Shown here: positions 1-8,202 of the stretch, piece after piece | Position numbering within the stretch: position 1 is the first letter of the stretch | How the letters are laid out: each line of letters begins with the position of its first letter | Origin: an uncultured Aquimarina sp. | GTDB taxonomy: Bacteria > Bacteroidota > Bacteroidia > Flavobacteriales > Flavobacteriaceae | NCBI GenBank assembly: GCA_947498785.1 | Contig: CANMLS010000006.1 | Location: 1 to 64,000 of the forward strand | Length of the DNA stretch: 64,000 nucleotides | Direction of reading: 5' to 3' | The notes under the pieces: model-generated | Told to the model about the DNA's origin: nothing | Seen by the model: only the letters and a program-made list of their open reading frames with translations | The model's database searches: none | Made by a program: the position numbers and the translations under genes

Positions 1-294
1 GATTTGGCTAAGCTACTTTTCATAGATGGAATACAGATGATCACACATATTAAAAATAATATGAAAAACTGCTTGATCACACTATCAGATAAAATACTTC
101 TTAGAAAACGTTCTGTGATTGAAACGGTAAATGATGAGCTCAAAAATATATGTCAAGTAGAGCATTCAAGACACAGAAGTTTTGGAAATTTCCTTAGTAA
201 TATCATAGCTGGACTTATTGCATATAGTTTCTTACCTAAAAAACCACAAATCAAATTCCAAACCCAAAATACTAACCAAATTTGTTTGTTTTAA
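1..294 (+). CDS. IS982-family transposase, C-terminal part (cut by window edge)
   Basis: The frame is open from base 1, so the first in-window start codon (TTG at 4) is not the real start; the gene begins upstream of the window. The visible 97 residues resemble the end of IS982-type DDE transposases: a LRKRSVIETVNDELKN segment, which probably carries the last catalytic Glu, followed by the family-typical EHSRHRS motif and a hydrophobic stretch ending in AYSFLPKKP. Complete family members are roughly 290 residues, so about two thirds is missing from view. It would catalyse cut-and-paste movement of its element. The family call rests on motif recognition; whether the copy is intact cannot be judged here. 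Confidence 0.8.
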   Translation, partial: DLAKLLFIDGIQMITHIKNNMKNCLITLSDKILLRKRSVIETVNDELKNICQVEHSRHRSFGNFLSNIIAGLIAYSFLPKKPQIKFQTQNTNQICLF

Positions 295-309
295 TAATCG
301 AACTCAGGT
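1..309 (+). mobile_element. Right end of an IS982-like insertion sequence
   Basis: The element spans the transposase fragment and a short tail. Fifteen bases after the transposase stop the sequence reads CGAACTCAGGT (299-309). Its reverse complement begins ACCTGAGTTCG, which fits the ACC-starting terminal repeats of this family. The left end is outside the window, so the inverted repeat pair and any target duplication cannot be confirmed. The proposed edge lies about 20 bases from the stop codon of the neighbouring lipoprotein gene. Confidence 0.55.
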
Positions 310-329
310 TAATACTAAACAAGGAAAAA

Positions 330-1916
330 TCAATTCACCTCATTACTTAATGTGACTGTTCCATAATCAGCAGGATCTACTCTAGGCAAAACTGAACCAT
401 ATGTAGCCTGAATAGCGTCTAATACACCATTAGTCACCAAGGCATTTGCTCTTGGTGTAGGGTGTACCCCATCTAGTGAAAACCCTCCTCCACTTACAAA
501 GGTTGAAGTAATTGCCCCTCCATTAATAGGGATACCTTCATTAGAAGCTTGCTCCAGAACACTAGCTACATCATAAAAAGCAAGTCCATTAGCTATTGCT
601 AGTCCAGAAATAGTGGCGTTAAACGCCATTCGCGCATTTTCTATAGCAGTTTGTTCTTGTGGTATTAACACATATTGATCCTCTAATGGTAATGACACTC
701 CTGTAACAGAAAATTGAGCGGCCATCTCTTGAGGCAAACCAAGCATAGTTAATTCTGCTACTCTATCCGCATTCAATTGACCAATAACTCTCGAACTAGA
801 TAAAACTAATAAATCTTCTGCTGTAGCTTGTCTTACTTGCCCAAATTGCGCAGCAATAACAGGTGCCAAAGAACCAAAAGTTCCTGCCAAAATCATAGAA
901 AGATTATCTGTTATATCAGCAAGAGATTCATCTTTAATCACTACAGCACTAGCAGCAGTTGTAGAAAACTCAATTGATCTTTCTGGAACGTCTAAAAATG
1001 TAAAGGCTATATTTAATTGAGAATACACCCCATTAAGAGTAGGTATCTGTGGACCAAAACTTGAATCTAAAGGGCTTAGTGGAGCATAAGGAACGGTTGT
1101 AAAAAATGGCAAAGAAGTTACACTTGGCAAATTCAAAACCACTCCCTTAGCTCCATTTGCCGTAAGTCCATTTATCAATTGACTATACACCCCTGCAAAT
1201 GTTGTGCTATTTGTGATATCATTAGGGCCATAATTTTGTGGATTTTGTTCTCCAGTGACATTATGATCCATACCTACACCTCCCGAAGTTGCATAACTAA
1301 GAATATCATTATTCCCTATCCATAAGGAGAAAAAAGTAGGATTTTGCGCAACGGCATCCTCTATCACAGTTGATGTTGCAGAAGAAGCAAATCTTGCATA
1401 ATATGGATTAGCTAATCCAGCACTTACTCCTGCAGCATTGCCATACCCTGGAGCAGCTAAGTGATAACTCTTAGCCCCTGGAACTCCCATATTATTAAAA
1501 GAACTTCCTAAATTAGTTGTAAAATCAGTAGATGGTGCTGCTCCTGTAAAAGTAGCAGGCCCAACGGGGTTAGCATCAGCATCAAATACTAACACAAATC
1601 TTGGGGGAAAATTTACAGGATCATTACTAAAACCGCCTACATTATCTGCCATTAATGGCTGTGTAAACTCTCCACCACCTGCAAATGCAAACTGCTGAGA
1701 CAAGATATTAGGATATGAATTTTCTTGCCCCGTAATATACAATGCTCCATCTGCAAAACCTGCTGTAAGCGAATTTCCTAGTGCAACAAAATTGCTGAAA
1801 TCGGCTTCACCACTTGTATATGTTCCAGCCTCATCAATTGGATTATCAAATTCTGGCTCACAAGCAACTAATCCTAATGCCAGAATTGCTAAATATTTTA
1901 TATTTTTCCTTATCAT
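330..1916 (-). CDS. SGNH/GDSL-like lipoprotein
   Basis: A 528-residue protein with a lipoprotein signal (lipobox LVAC, Cys19), so probably anchored to the outer membrane. It carries SGNH-hydrolase blocks: GNSLTAGF with candidate nucleophile Ser49 (GNS replaces the usual GDS), a Gly of block II near 144, GNND at 201-204 (block III) and DGVHP at 482-486 with the Asp482/His485 pair (block V). The family hydrolyses esters of lipids or sugars; the substrate here is unknown. It follows the FadL-type gene by only 5 bases, so the two are almost certainly co-transcribed, which suggests a joint role in taking up or processing hydrophobic substrates. That coupling is inference. Confidence 0.8.
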   Translation of the reverse strand: MIRKNIKYLAILALGLVACEPEFDNPIDEAGTYTSGEADFSNFVALGNSLTAGFADGALYITGQENSYPNILSQQFAFAGGGEFTQPLMADNVGGFSNDPVNFPPRFVLVFDADANPVGPATFTGAAPSTDFTTNLGSSFNNMGVPGAKSYHLAAPGYGNAAGVSAGLANPYYARFASSATSTVIEDAVAQNPTFFSLWIGNNDILSYATSGGVGMDHNVTGEQNPQNYGPNDITNSTTFAGVYSQLINGLTANGAKGVVLNLPSVTSLPFFTTVPYAPLSPLDSSFGPQIPTLNGVYSQLNIAFTFLDVPERSIEFSTTAASAVVIKDESLADITDNLSMILAGTFGSLAPVIAAQFGQVRQATAEDLLVLSSSRVIGQLNADRVAELTMLGLPQEMAAQFSVTGVSLPLEDQYVLIPQEQTAIENARMAFNATISGLAIANGLAFYDVASVLEQASNEGIPINGGAITSTFVSGGGFSLDGVHPTPRANALVTNGVLDAIQATYGSVLPRVDPADYGTVTLSNEVN

Positions 1917-1921
1917 CTTTA

Positions 1922-3169
1922 TTACAATTTATAAGTTAAACCAAGTCCAGGTGCAAATGCGCTTGACTTATACGTCCCCCCAAAAGTTTCTGTCCCTCCA
2001 GTTGAACTTGTTCCAAAATCATAAGAAGCATCTATTTCTTCGAATCTTAAATAAAAGAAAGAGGCATCAATTGCTAATTTAGACGTTACCGTAAAGCTTA
2101 CCCCTCCAGTAAACCCATCAGAATCGTTACGTGGTGTTTCAGGAGCAAAAAACCCTGGTTGCACAGGTGTTTCATCTCGGTAATACCCTGCTCTTAATGT
2201 AATTTTATCTGTTGCTTCATACTGTACCCCAAAGCGATATACTGAAGAATTTTTATAATTACGAGGGTTTATAGAATTTCTACCATTTCCGAAATTAATA
2301 TCTAACGATTCATAAACATCCCAATATTGCCTATTATAATCTAAAGCAAATATCCATTTCTCATATTCATAAGAAAGCCCAACAGTTAATTCTGCTGGCA
2401 ATGGTAATTCTGCATTAAAAGTTGTTGTTCCGTTTGCAGGAACCCCTGTAGAGTTCGGGAAATTGGCAAAAACAGCTTCTCCTCCATCTGATTCTAATAT
2501 AATCTCACTTCGGTAACTAAAGCCAAGTCTAAAATTATTTGTCGGATTAAACATTGCACCGATACTCCATCCCCAATTAGAAACACCAGAATCGTCTATA
2601 GTAATGTTCGAACGAACACCTTCTATATCAGTAGTTGTTCTACTTGCATTACGATTAAAGTTTACACTACCAGTAACATAAATAGGTCCGCCACCAATAC
2701 TAAAATGATCAGATAGCTTAAAAGACACTACTGGCTGAATATAAATAGCAGCCAAATCAATATTATTCACTAATTGAGACCCTGCCCAATCTGTTGGCCA
2801 AGTAACTTCGCTACCATAAGGTGTATATACACCAAGCCCAACAGACATCCAATTATTTACTTGATATGAAGCATATATATTAAGAGGCGTTCCAACCGAA
2901 TTATCTGTTTCTGTAAAAATTCCTAATTCTTCGTTTTGAAAAATTACATCAGTAAAAACCGCACTCGCTCCAACGCTCACGTTTAATTCATTCTCCAAAT
3001 ATACAAGACCCGCAGGATTAAAGAACACAAGCTCAGCACTGTTCACCACCGCTACTCCCGTATGTCCCATAGCAATTGCCCGCTGACCTTGTACACTAAC
3101 TCTATATCCGCCTGCATAAGTGATCATGGTCACTGAGACGAGCAGAACTAATAATAAAAGTTTTCTCAT
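1922..3169 (-). CDS. OmpP1/FadL/TodX-family outer-membrane channel
   Basis: A 415-residue precursor with a clear signal peptide (about residues 1-19, ending TYA). The mature N-terminus has the FadL signature region: QGQRAIAMGHTGVA followed by an NPAG motif, which in FadL forms the hatch and first strands. The rest alternates in the manner of a beta-barrel and ends in an aromatic/Leu-rich strand (GLTYKL). The family takes up long-chain fatty acids, aromatic hydrocarbons or similar hydrophobic compounds across the outer membrane; the substrate cannot be told from sequence. It is the first gene of a two-gene unit with the SGNH-like lipoprotein. Confidence 0.88.
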   Translation of the reverse strand: MRKLLLLVLLVSVTMITYAGGYRVSVQGQRAIAMGHTGVAVVNSAELVFFNPAGLVYLENELNVSVGASAVFTDVIFQNEELGIFTETDNSVGTPLNIYASYQVNNWMSVGLGVYTPYGSEVTWPTDWAGSQLVNNIDLAAIYIQPVVSFKLSDHFSIGGGPIYVTGSVNFNRNASRTTTDIEGVRSNITIDDSGVSNWGWSIGAMFNPTNNFRLGFSYRSEIILESDGGEAVFANFPNSTGVPANGTTTFNAELPLPAELTVGLSYEYEKWIFALDYNRQYWDVYESLDINFGNGRNSINPRNYKNSSVYRFGVQYEATDKITLRAGYYRDETPVQPGFFAPETPRNDSDGFTGGVSFTVTSKLAIDASFFYLRFEEIDASYDFGTSSTGGTETFGGTYKSSAFAPGLGLTYKL

Positions 3170-3497
3170 AATTAATTTAGAATTGTTTTGTTATCCTAAC
3201 TCGAATTCAGCATATTTTTTGACTTCATCAAAAACTGTCAAATTTAATATCTTTTTACAGCAACTTCTTGACCATAAATGAAGTAACAAAAAACTATATA
3301 GAAATTAAGCTCATGTATTAAAACTTACTTGTCATCGACACAATTTCCTACAGAAAATTGCACTAACTGACGTAAATTTTCTTACATCGAATTCATGTTA
3401 TTTTAAGATTATGTAAAATTGATTTCTCAAATTTAACAGAAAATACCAATTATACAACAAAACCATCAAAATATTATGCATACACAATACTTTTAGT
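3170..3497. other. Intergenic region upstream of the FadL-type gene
   Basis: These 328 bases separate the 5' end of the FadL-type gene from the 3' end of the alpha/beta hydrolase. On the minus strand TAAATTTG (3239-3246) matches the Bacteroidota -7 word TAnnTTTG, about 70 bases before the FadL start, but no TTG lies at the right spacing. I see no gene, repeat or convincing terminator in the rest. Confidence 0.5.
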
Positions 3498-4265
3498 CTA
3501 TTTTTTGACAAATTCTGATACTGCATCCAAAAAATCCGTCGGATTTTCGGCATGTAACCAATGTCCAGCGGCAGAAATTTCCCCAATTTCGGAAGACGGA
3601 AATTGCCTTTTAATTCTAACCATATCTTCACTAGTAATATAATTAGATTTCTCACCTTTTAGAAACAAGGTTTTACCATTATAATTTAGATCCTCAGAAA
3701 GCTCTACTCCTATTTCTGAAGCATTTTTAACCAAAGCCTCAAGATGTATTCTTAAACCAAGCACTCCTTTATCAATCCAATACAAATTCTTCAATAGAAA
3801 CATTCTTACTCCTATATCTGGAACATATGAACTAAGCTCTTTATCGACTTCTCCTCTTGATTTTAATACTTCAAAATTCAAAGCACTTAATCCATCCAAA
3901 ATATCCTGATGATGTAGTGGGTAATATTTTGGACCTATATCAGCAACAATAAGATGATCAATAAGAGTTGGATATTTTACAGCAAAAAGCATTACTGTTT
4001 TCCCTCCCATTGAATGCCCTAAAAGGTTTATATTTTTCAAGTTATGCATTTCACAATACACAAACAAGTCATCAGACATCAACTCATAACTAAAATCATT
4101 ACTATGTGGACTCTTACCATGATTTCTTTGATCTATAAGATGCACTTGAAAACCTTGTTCAGCTATCTTTTTACCAAATGTTTTCCAATTATCCCCCATT
4201 CCCAAAAATCCATGAAGAATTAAAAACGGCTGACCTTCTCCAAAAACGTTAGCGTGTAGTTTCAT
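3498..4265 (-). CDS. Alpha/beta-fold hydrolase (YbfF/ABHD11-like)
   Basis: A 255-residue cytoplasmic protein with no signal peptide. It has the oxyanion-hole HGFLG motif (18-22), the DQRNHGKSPHS segment (45-55) typical of the YbfF/ABHD11 esterase subgroup, the nucleophile elbow GHSMGG (83-88, Ser85) and a C-terminal AAGHWLHAENP with candidate catalytic His235. It is likely an esterase or thioesterase acting on small acyl esters; the natural substrate is unknown. Only 13 bases separate it from pdxJ upstream, so the two probably form an operon. This pairing does not prove a role in vitamin B6 metabolism. Confidence 0.88.
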   Translation of the reverse strand: MKLHANVFGEGQPFLILHGFLGMGDNWKTFGKKIAEQGFQVHLIDQRNHGKSPHSNDFSYELMSDDLFVYCEMHNLKNINLLGHSMGGKTVMLFAVKYPTLIDHLIVADIGPKYYPLHHQDILDGLSALNFEVLKSRGEVDKELSSYVPDIGVRMFLLKNLYWIDKGVLGLRIHLEALVKNASEIGVELSEDLNYNGKTLFLKGEKSNYITSEDMVRIKRQFPSSEIGEISAAGHWLHAENPTDFLDAVSEFVKK

Positions 4266-4278
4266 AAAACAGACTAAA

Positions 4279-4992
4279 TTATTTAAGTCGATGTAAATAC
4301 ATATTTATCACATTCTCTAATCCGAGATATATCGATTCACTTATTAAAGCATGACCTATCGAAACTTCAAGCAATCCTGGAACATTTTCTTTGAAAAACT
4401 TAATATTATCCAAAGAGAGATCATGCCCAGCATTAACTCCAATACCCAAATCAATTGATAGTTGAGCGCATAATGCATATGGTTTAACAGCTTCCAAATT
4501 ACCTTTCCCATATTCAGAAGCAAATTCTTCTGTATACAGCTCTATTCTATCTGTACCTGTAGCAGCTGCCCCTTCGATCATTTCTATTACAGGATCAACA
4601 AATATTGAAGTTCTAATATTATTACGCTTAAATTCTGATATCACATCTATTAGAAAATCTTTATGTTTTTTGGTATCCCATCCTGCATTACTAGTAATCG
4701 CATCTTCTGCATCAGGAACCAGAGTAACCTGAGTTGGAGCAACAGCCAATACCAATTCTATAAATTTAGGAATTGGATTTCCTTCTATATTATATTCTGT
4801 AGTCACAATGGGTTTTAAGTCATGAGCATCCTTATATCTAATATGCCTTTCGTCTGGCCTTGGATGTATTGTAACTCCTTGCCCTCCAAAACACTGAATA
4901 TCAGATACAACTTGCATCAAATCTGGAGTATTTCCTCCTCTAGAATTTCTTAAAGTTGCAATTTTATTTACGTTAACACTTAACTTTGTCAT
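4279..4992 (-). CDS. pdxJ: Pyridoxine 5'-phosphate synthase
   Basis: A 237-residue TIM-barrel enzyme, the normal family length. It condenses 1-deoxy-D-xylulose 5-phosphate with 3-amino-2-oxopropyl phosphate to form pyridoxine 5'-phosphate, the last ring-forming step of the DXP-dependent vitamin B6 pathway in the cytoplasm. Family motifs seen are LSVNVNKIATLRNSRG at the N-terminus, HPRPDERHI (43-51) with conserved His and Arg residues, NAGHDL (187-192) with a conserved His, and SIGHALISES near the C-terminus. It is first in an operon with the alpha/beta hydrolase and is divergent from the CBS-domain gene, sharing a roughly 100-base intergenic region. Confidence 0.97.
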   Translation of the reverse strand: MTKLSVNVNKIATLRNSRGGNTPDLMQVVSDIQCFGGQGVTIHPRPDERHIRYKDAHDLKPIVTTEYNIEGNPIPKFIELVLAVAPTQVTLVPDAEDAITSNAGWDTKKHKDFLIDVISEFKRNNIRTSIFVDPVIEMIEGAAATGTDRIELYTEEFASEYGKGNLEAVKPYALCAQLSIDLGIGVNAGHDLSLDNIKFFKENVPGLLEVSIGHALISESIYLGLENVINMYLHRLK

Positions 4993-5093
4993 GGTTTTTG
5001 ATGTCTTTATCTAAAAAAGCAAAAATACAAAGTTGAGAACGCCTTGATTGTATATTTTTTGATTATTTTGCATAATATAGCTCCCCATAAATT

Positions 5094-5750
5094 ATGAAGA
5101 CAAATTTGTATATAGTTAATGAAATAGAGCCTCTTGATGTGTCTGCCAAAGTTACAGATACACAATTACTGTTTAATGAGCTTACCTACACTCATTTCCC
5201 AGTTCTAAAGAAAGGTATTTACCTTGGATGTATTTCTGAAGCTGACATTAGATGCTTTGAATCCGACAAAAATCTGGATGCATATCAATATGCTCTTGAA
5301 GGTTTTTATGCTCGGAAAGATGATAACTGGCTAGATATTCTAGAATCATTTGCTCAGAATAATTCTAACATCATGCCTATACTTGATGATGATAACAGAT
5401 ATTTGGGGTTTTTTGAACTTGGAGATATCATTAACTTTTTTAACGAAACTCCTTTTTTAAGCGAACCTGGAAATATCTTAATCATAGAAAAAGGAATTCT
5501 GGACTATTCCTTTAGCGAAATTTCGCAAATCGTTGAATCAAATAATGCCAAGGTATTAGGGTTATTTATTTCTAAAATGGAAAATGACGTAGCACAAATA
5601 ACATTAAAAATTAGTGACAGTGATATTAATAACATTGTGCAAACATTTAGAAGATATAGCTACAACATTGTTTCCAAACATCATGAAGATTCATTTTTAA
5701 CAAATCTTAAAGAAAGATCGCAATATCTAGAAAAATACCTTAATATATAA
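5094..5750 (+). CDS. CBS-domain protein
   Basis: A 218-residue soluble protein. Residues about 1-125 resemble a pair of CBS domains, with the typical pattern of a helix, the strand phrase HFPVLKKGIYLGCISEADI and a second copy ending in IMPILDDDNRYLGFFELGDI. CBS pairs bind adenosine nucleotides and act as sensors. The C-terminal third has ACT-like strand phrases (for example VLGLFISKMENDVAQITLKI), so a small ligand-binding module there is possible but not certain. It lies 46 bases upstream of nadK in the same direction, an arrangement common in flavobacteria. A role in regulating NAD(P) metabolism is inference from that neighbour. Confidence 0.8.
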   Translation: MKTNLYIVNEIEPLDVSAKVTDTQLLFNELTYTHFPVLKKGIYLGCISEADIRCFESDKNLDAYQYALEGFYARKDDNWLDILESFAQNNSNIMPILDDDNRYLGFFELGDIINFFNETPFLSEPGNILIIEKGILDYSFSEISQIVESNNAKVLGLFISKMENDVAQITLKISDSDINNIVQTFRRYSYNIVSKHHEDSFLTNLKERSQYLEKYLNI

Positions 5751-5796
5751 TATATAGGTTATATAACTACCCAATACTAACACAAATCGAAACACA

Positions 5797-6681
5797 ATGA
5801 AGATCGGTATATATGGCCAGTTCTATCATAAAAACTCTGGAATCTACATACAGCAATTATTAGAAACTTTAGATAAAAATGGTGTAGAAGTCGTAATCGA
5901 GAAAAATTTTCTTGAATTGATAAATCTTCATGACGAAATTGACAAAACATATTCTCATTTCAGCACTTTTGAAGAATTAGATACTTCTTATGATCTATTT
6001 TTTAGCATAGGGGGAGATGGTACCATCCTTAAAACCATTACATATGTACGTGATTTAGGAATTCCAATAGCAGGAATAAATACAGGTAGACTTGGATTTT
6101 TAGCAACTATTCAAAAAGAAGAAATAAAGGATAGTATAGCATTAATCTTAGATAAAAAATTTTACATATCTTCAAGAAGTTTGGTTACTATAGAAACCTC
6201 TCCACCAAGTGAAGAATTTGGAGTTTTAAACTTTGCCATGAATGAAATTGCTGTAAGCAGAAGAAACACAACATCTATGGTTACAGTACACACAAGTCTT
6301 AATAACGAGTTTCTAACTTCATACTGGGCAGATGGTTTAATCGTTTCTACACCAACAGGATCTACAGGATATTCATTAAGCTGTGGAGGACCGGTAATAA
6401 CACCCGATGCAGAAAGTATAGTTCTTACACCTATCGCACCTCACAATCTTAATGCCAGACCCTTAGTAATTCCTGACAATAAAGAAATCGAATTACAGGT
6501 TTCTGGAAGGGAGGATTCCTACTTAATCTCTTTGGACTCAAGAATTCACACTTTACCAAATGATACCACCGTAATAATTAAAAAAGCAGCTTTTAAAATT
6601 AATATGGTAGTTCTTCAAGACAATAGTTTTCTAAAAACTTTACGCAAAAAGATGTTATGGGGAGAAGATAAACGTAATTGA
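5797..6681 (+). CDS. nadK: NAD kinase
   Basis: A 294-residue enzyme, usual length, that phosphorylates NAD to NADP in the cytoplasm using ATP or polyphosphate. It has the GGDGT nucleotide-binding motif (72-76), NTGRLGFL (95-102), the conserved Asn-Glu pair (149-150) and the glycine/serine-rich TPTGSTGYSLS loop (185-195) of the NAD-kinase/diacylglycerol-kinase superfamily. It sits between the CBS-domain gene and the promoter of the envelope-biogenesis run that follows. Confidence 0.97.
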   Translation: MKIGIYGQFYHKNSGIYIQQLLETLDKNGVEVVIEKNFLELINLHDEIDKTYSHFSTFEELDTSYDLFFSIGGDGTILKTITYVRDLGIPIAGINTGRLGFLATIQKEEIKDSIALILDKKFYISSRSLVTIETSPPSEEFGVLNFAMNEIAVSRRNTTSMVTVHTSLNNEFLTSYWADGLIVSTPTGSTGYSLSCGGPVITPDAESIVLTPIAPHNLNARPLVIPDNKEIELQVSGREDSYLISLDSRIHTLPNDTTVIIKKAAFKINMVVLQDNSFLKTLRKKMLWGEDKRN

Positions 6682-6734
6682 ACAATAAAACCGATTAAAA
6701 AGTGTTTTTTATTCATACTATTTCACACAAATTC

Positions 6735-6763
6735 TTGTGTAGTAAAGTTAATTGTTATATTTG
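6735..6763 (+). promoter_or_regulatory. Bacteroidota-type promoter of the uppS-bamA run
   Basis: TTG (6735-6737), an 18-base spacer and TATATTTG (6756-6763) match the TTG-N(17-23)-TAnnTTTG promoter of Bacteroidota sigma factor SigA. The -7 word ends 17 bases before the ATG of the DUF6089-like gene. A short 5' leader with no Shine-Dalgarno sequence is expected for this phylum. The match is visible; activity is inferred. Confidence 0.6.
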
Positions 6764-6780
6764 CAAACTTTTGAAAATCT

Positions 6781-7458
6781 ATGAGATACTTAGCATCACT
6801 TATAATTGTAGTATTTTTTACACAATCTATAGCATCACAAACTTACGAAGTAGGTTTGATGATGGGAGGTTCTAATTATGTAGGAGACGTTGGATCTACT
6901 TACTACATTTCACCCAACGATATTGCTTTTGGAGCTATTGGAAAATGGAATAGAAGTAAACGACATGCTTTTAGAGCTTCGTTTCTTTATGCAGAATTTA
7001 ATTCTAATGATGACAAAGGGGATGATAGAAGACAACAAAGAGGCCTTAGTTTTAACAATTCTGTAAAAGAATTATCCTTAGGAATGGAATTTAACTTCTG
7101 GGATTGGTATCTTTACGATGAAGAATCACAATTTACCCCATATCTATATACTGGAATTACTACATTTAACTATGGAGCACAAGCTATTGATGTTAATAAT
7201 GAGATTGACGCATATGCAGATAAATGGAGTTTTGCAATTCCTATGGTATTAGGTATTAAAAAAACATTAGGCAGAGATTTTGTACTTGGAGCTGAAATAG
7301 GTGCCAGGTATACATTTACAGATAATCTAGACGGTAGTGACCCTGATGATAGATTCGGTACCGGATTTGGTAATTTAAAAAATAACGACTGGTATGTATT
7401 TACCGGGATAACAATATCTTACACATGGGGTAGGGTACCTTGTTATTGTGCTTTCTAA
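6781..7458 (+). CDS. DUF6089-like outer-membrane beta-barrel protein
   Basis: A 225-residue precursor with a signal peptide (about 1-19, ending SIAS). The mature part has alternating polar and hydrophobic strands, aromatic residues and Gly-rich turns typical of a small eight-stranded barrel (YEVGLMMGGSNYVGDVG, LSLGMEFNFWDW, DWYVFTGITISYTWG). It resembles the DUF6089 family that regularly precedes uppS and bamA in flavobacteria. The function is not known. The stop codon is two bases before the uppS start, so translation is probably coupled. Two Cys lie near the C-terminus (PCYC). Confidence 0.75.
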   Translation: MRYLASLIIVVFFTQSIASQTYEVGLMMGGSNYVGDVGSTYYISPNDIAFGAIGKWNRSKRHAFRASFLYAEFNSNDDKGDDRRQQRGLSFNNSVKELSLGMEFNFWDWYLYDEESQFTPYLYTGITTFNYGAQAIDVNNEIDAYADKWSFAIPMVLGIKKTLGRDFVLGAEIGARYTFTDNLDGSDPDDRFGTGFGNLKNNDWYVFTGITISYTWGRVPCYCAF

Positions 7459-7460
7459 AA

Positions 7461-8198
7461 ATGATAGATAAAAAACAATTAAACTCTAACATCCCTAAAC
7501 ACGTTGCCATTATTATGGATGGTAATGGAAGATGGGCCAAAAAGAAAGGGCTATTTAGAGCCGTTGGTCATGAAAATGGAACCAAAGCAGTGCGAGAAGC
7601 TGTAGAAATTAGTGCAGAAATAGGAATAAAATATCTCACATTATATGCTTTCTCTACCGAAAACTGGAATAGACCAAAACTCGAGGTCGAAACCTTAATG
7701 AAACTTCTTGTTAGTTCATTAAAAAGAGAAATCAAAACACTTCAAGATAATAATATCCAACTTAATGCTATTGGTAACTTACAAACGCTTCCTAAAAAAG
7801 CAAGAACAGAGCTTCTAGAAGTTATTGAAAAAACCAAGTCTAATAAGCGCATGACACTCACCCTTGCTCTTAGCTATGGCAGCAGGGAAGAGCTAATAAA
7901 AACTATTGAAGAAATAAGCATTAAAGTTAAAAATGGCGTAATTTCGCCACATCTTATAAATGAATCAGTCATTAATGAGCATTTGTATACTAAAAACTTA
8001 CCAGATGTGGATTTATTAATACGAACCAGTGGAGAACAACGTATTAGTAATTTTTTACTTTGGCAAATTGCGTATGCAGAATTATATTTTACAGAAATTT
8101 TATGGCCAGATTTTAAAAAATCAGATTTACTGGAGGCCATATTCAATTATCAAAAAAGAGAAAGAAGATTTGGAAAAACTAGTGAGCAGCTCAGTTAA
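7461..8198 (+). CDS. uppS: Isoprenyl transferase (undecaprenyl diphosphate synthase)
   Basis: A 245-residue cis-prenyltransferase that adds isopentenyl units to farnesyl diphosphate to make the C55 carrier lipid for peptidoglycan and surface glycans. Seen are MDGNGRWA (19-26, catalytic Asp20), the TLYAFSTENWNRP segment and the C-terminal RTSGEQRISNFLLWQ and AYAELYF motifs that bind the diphosphate and form the dimer. I chose ATG 7461 rather than ATG 7440: the earlier one overlaps the upstream gene and adds a non-conserved MLLCFLK, and 7461 starts directly after the preceding stop. It is followed by bamA after 4 bases. Confidence 0.96.
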   Translation: MIDKKQLNSNIPKHVAIIMDGNGRWAKKKGLFRAVGHENGTKAVREAVEISAEIGIKYLTLYAFSTENWNRPKLEVETLMKLLVSSLKREIKTLQDNNIQLNAIGNLQTLPKKARTELLEVIEKTKSNKRMTLTLALSYGSREELIKTIEEISIKVKNGVISPHLINESVINEHLYTKNLPDVDLLIRTSGEQRISNFLLWQIAYAELYFTEILWPDFKKSDLLEAIFNYQKRERRFGKTSEQLS

Positions 8199-8202
8199 AG
8201 AA

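Noticed and set aside
1792-2082. Plus-strand frame across the lipoprotein/FadL junction
   Set aside because: It is antisense to two confident genes and has no coding character.
8029-8202. 58-codon upstream extension of bamA
   Set aside because: It lies inside uppS in another frame, lacks a signal peptide, and the internal ATG 8203 opens a proper one directly after the uppS stop.
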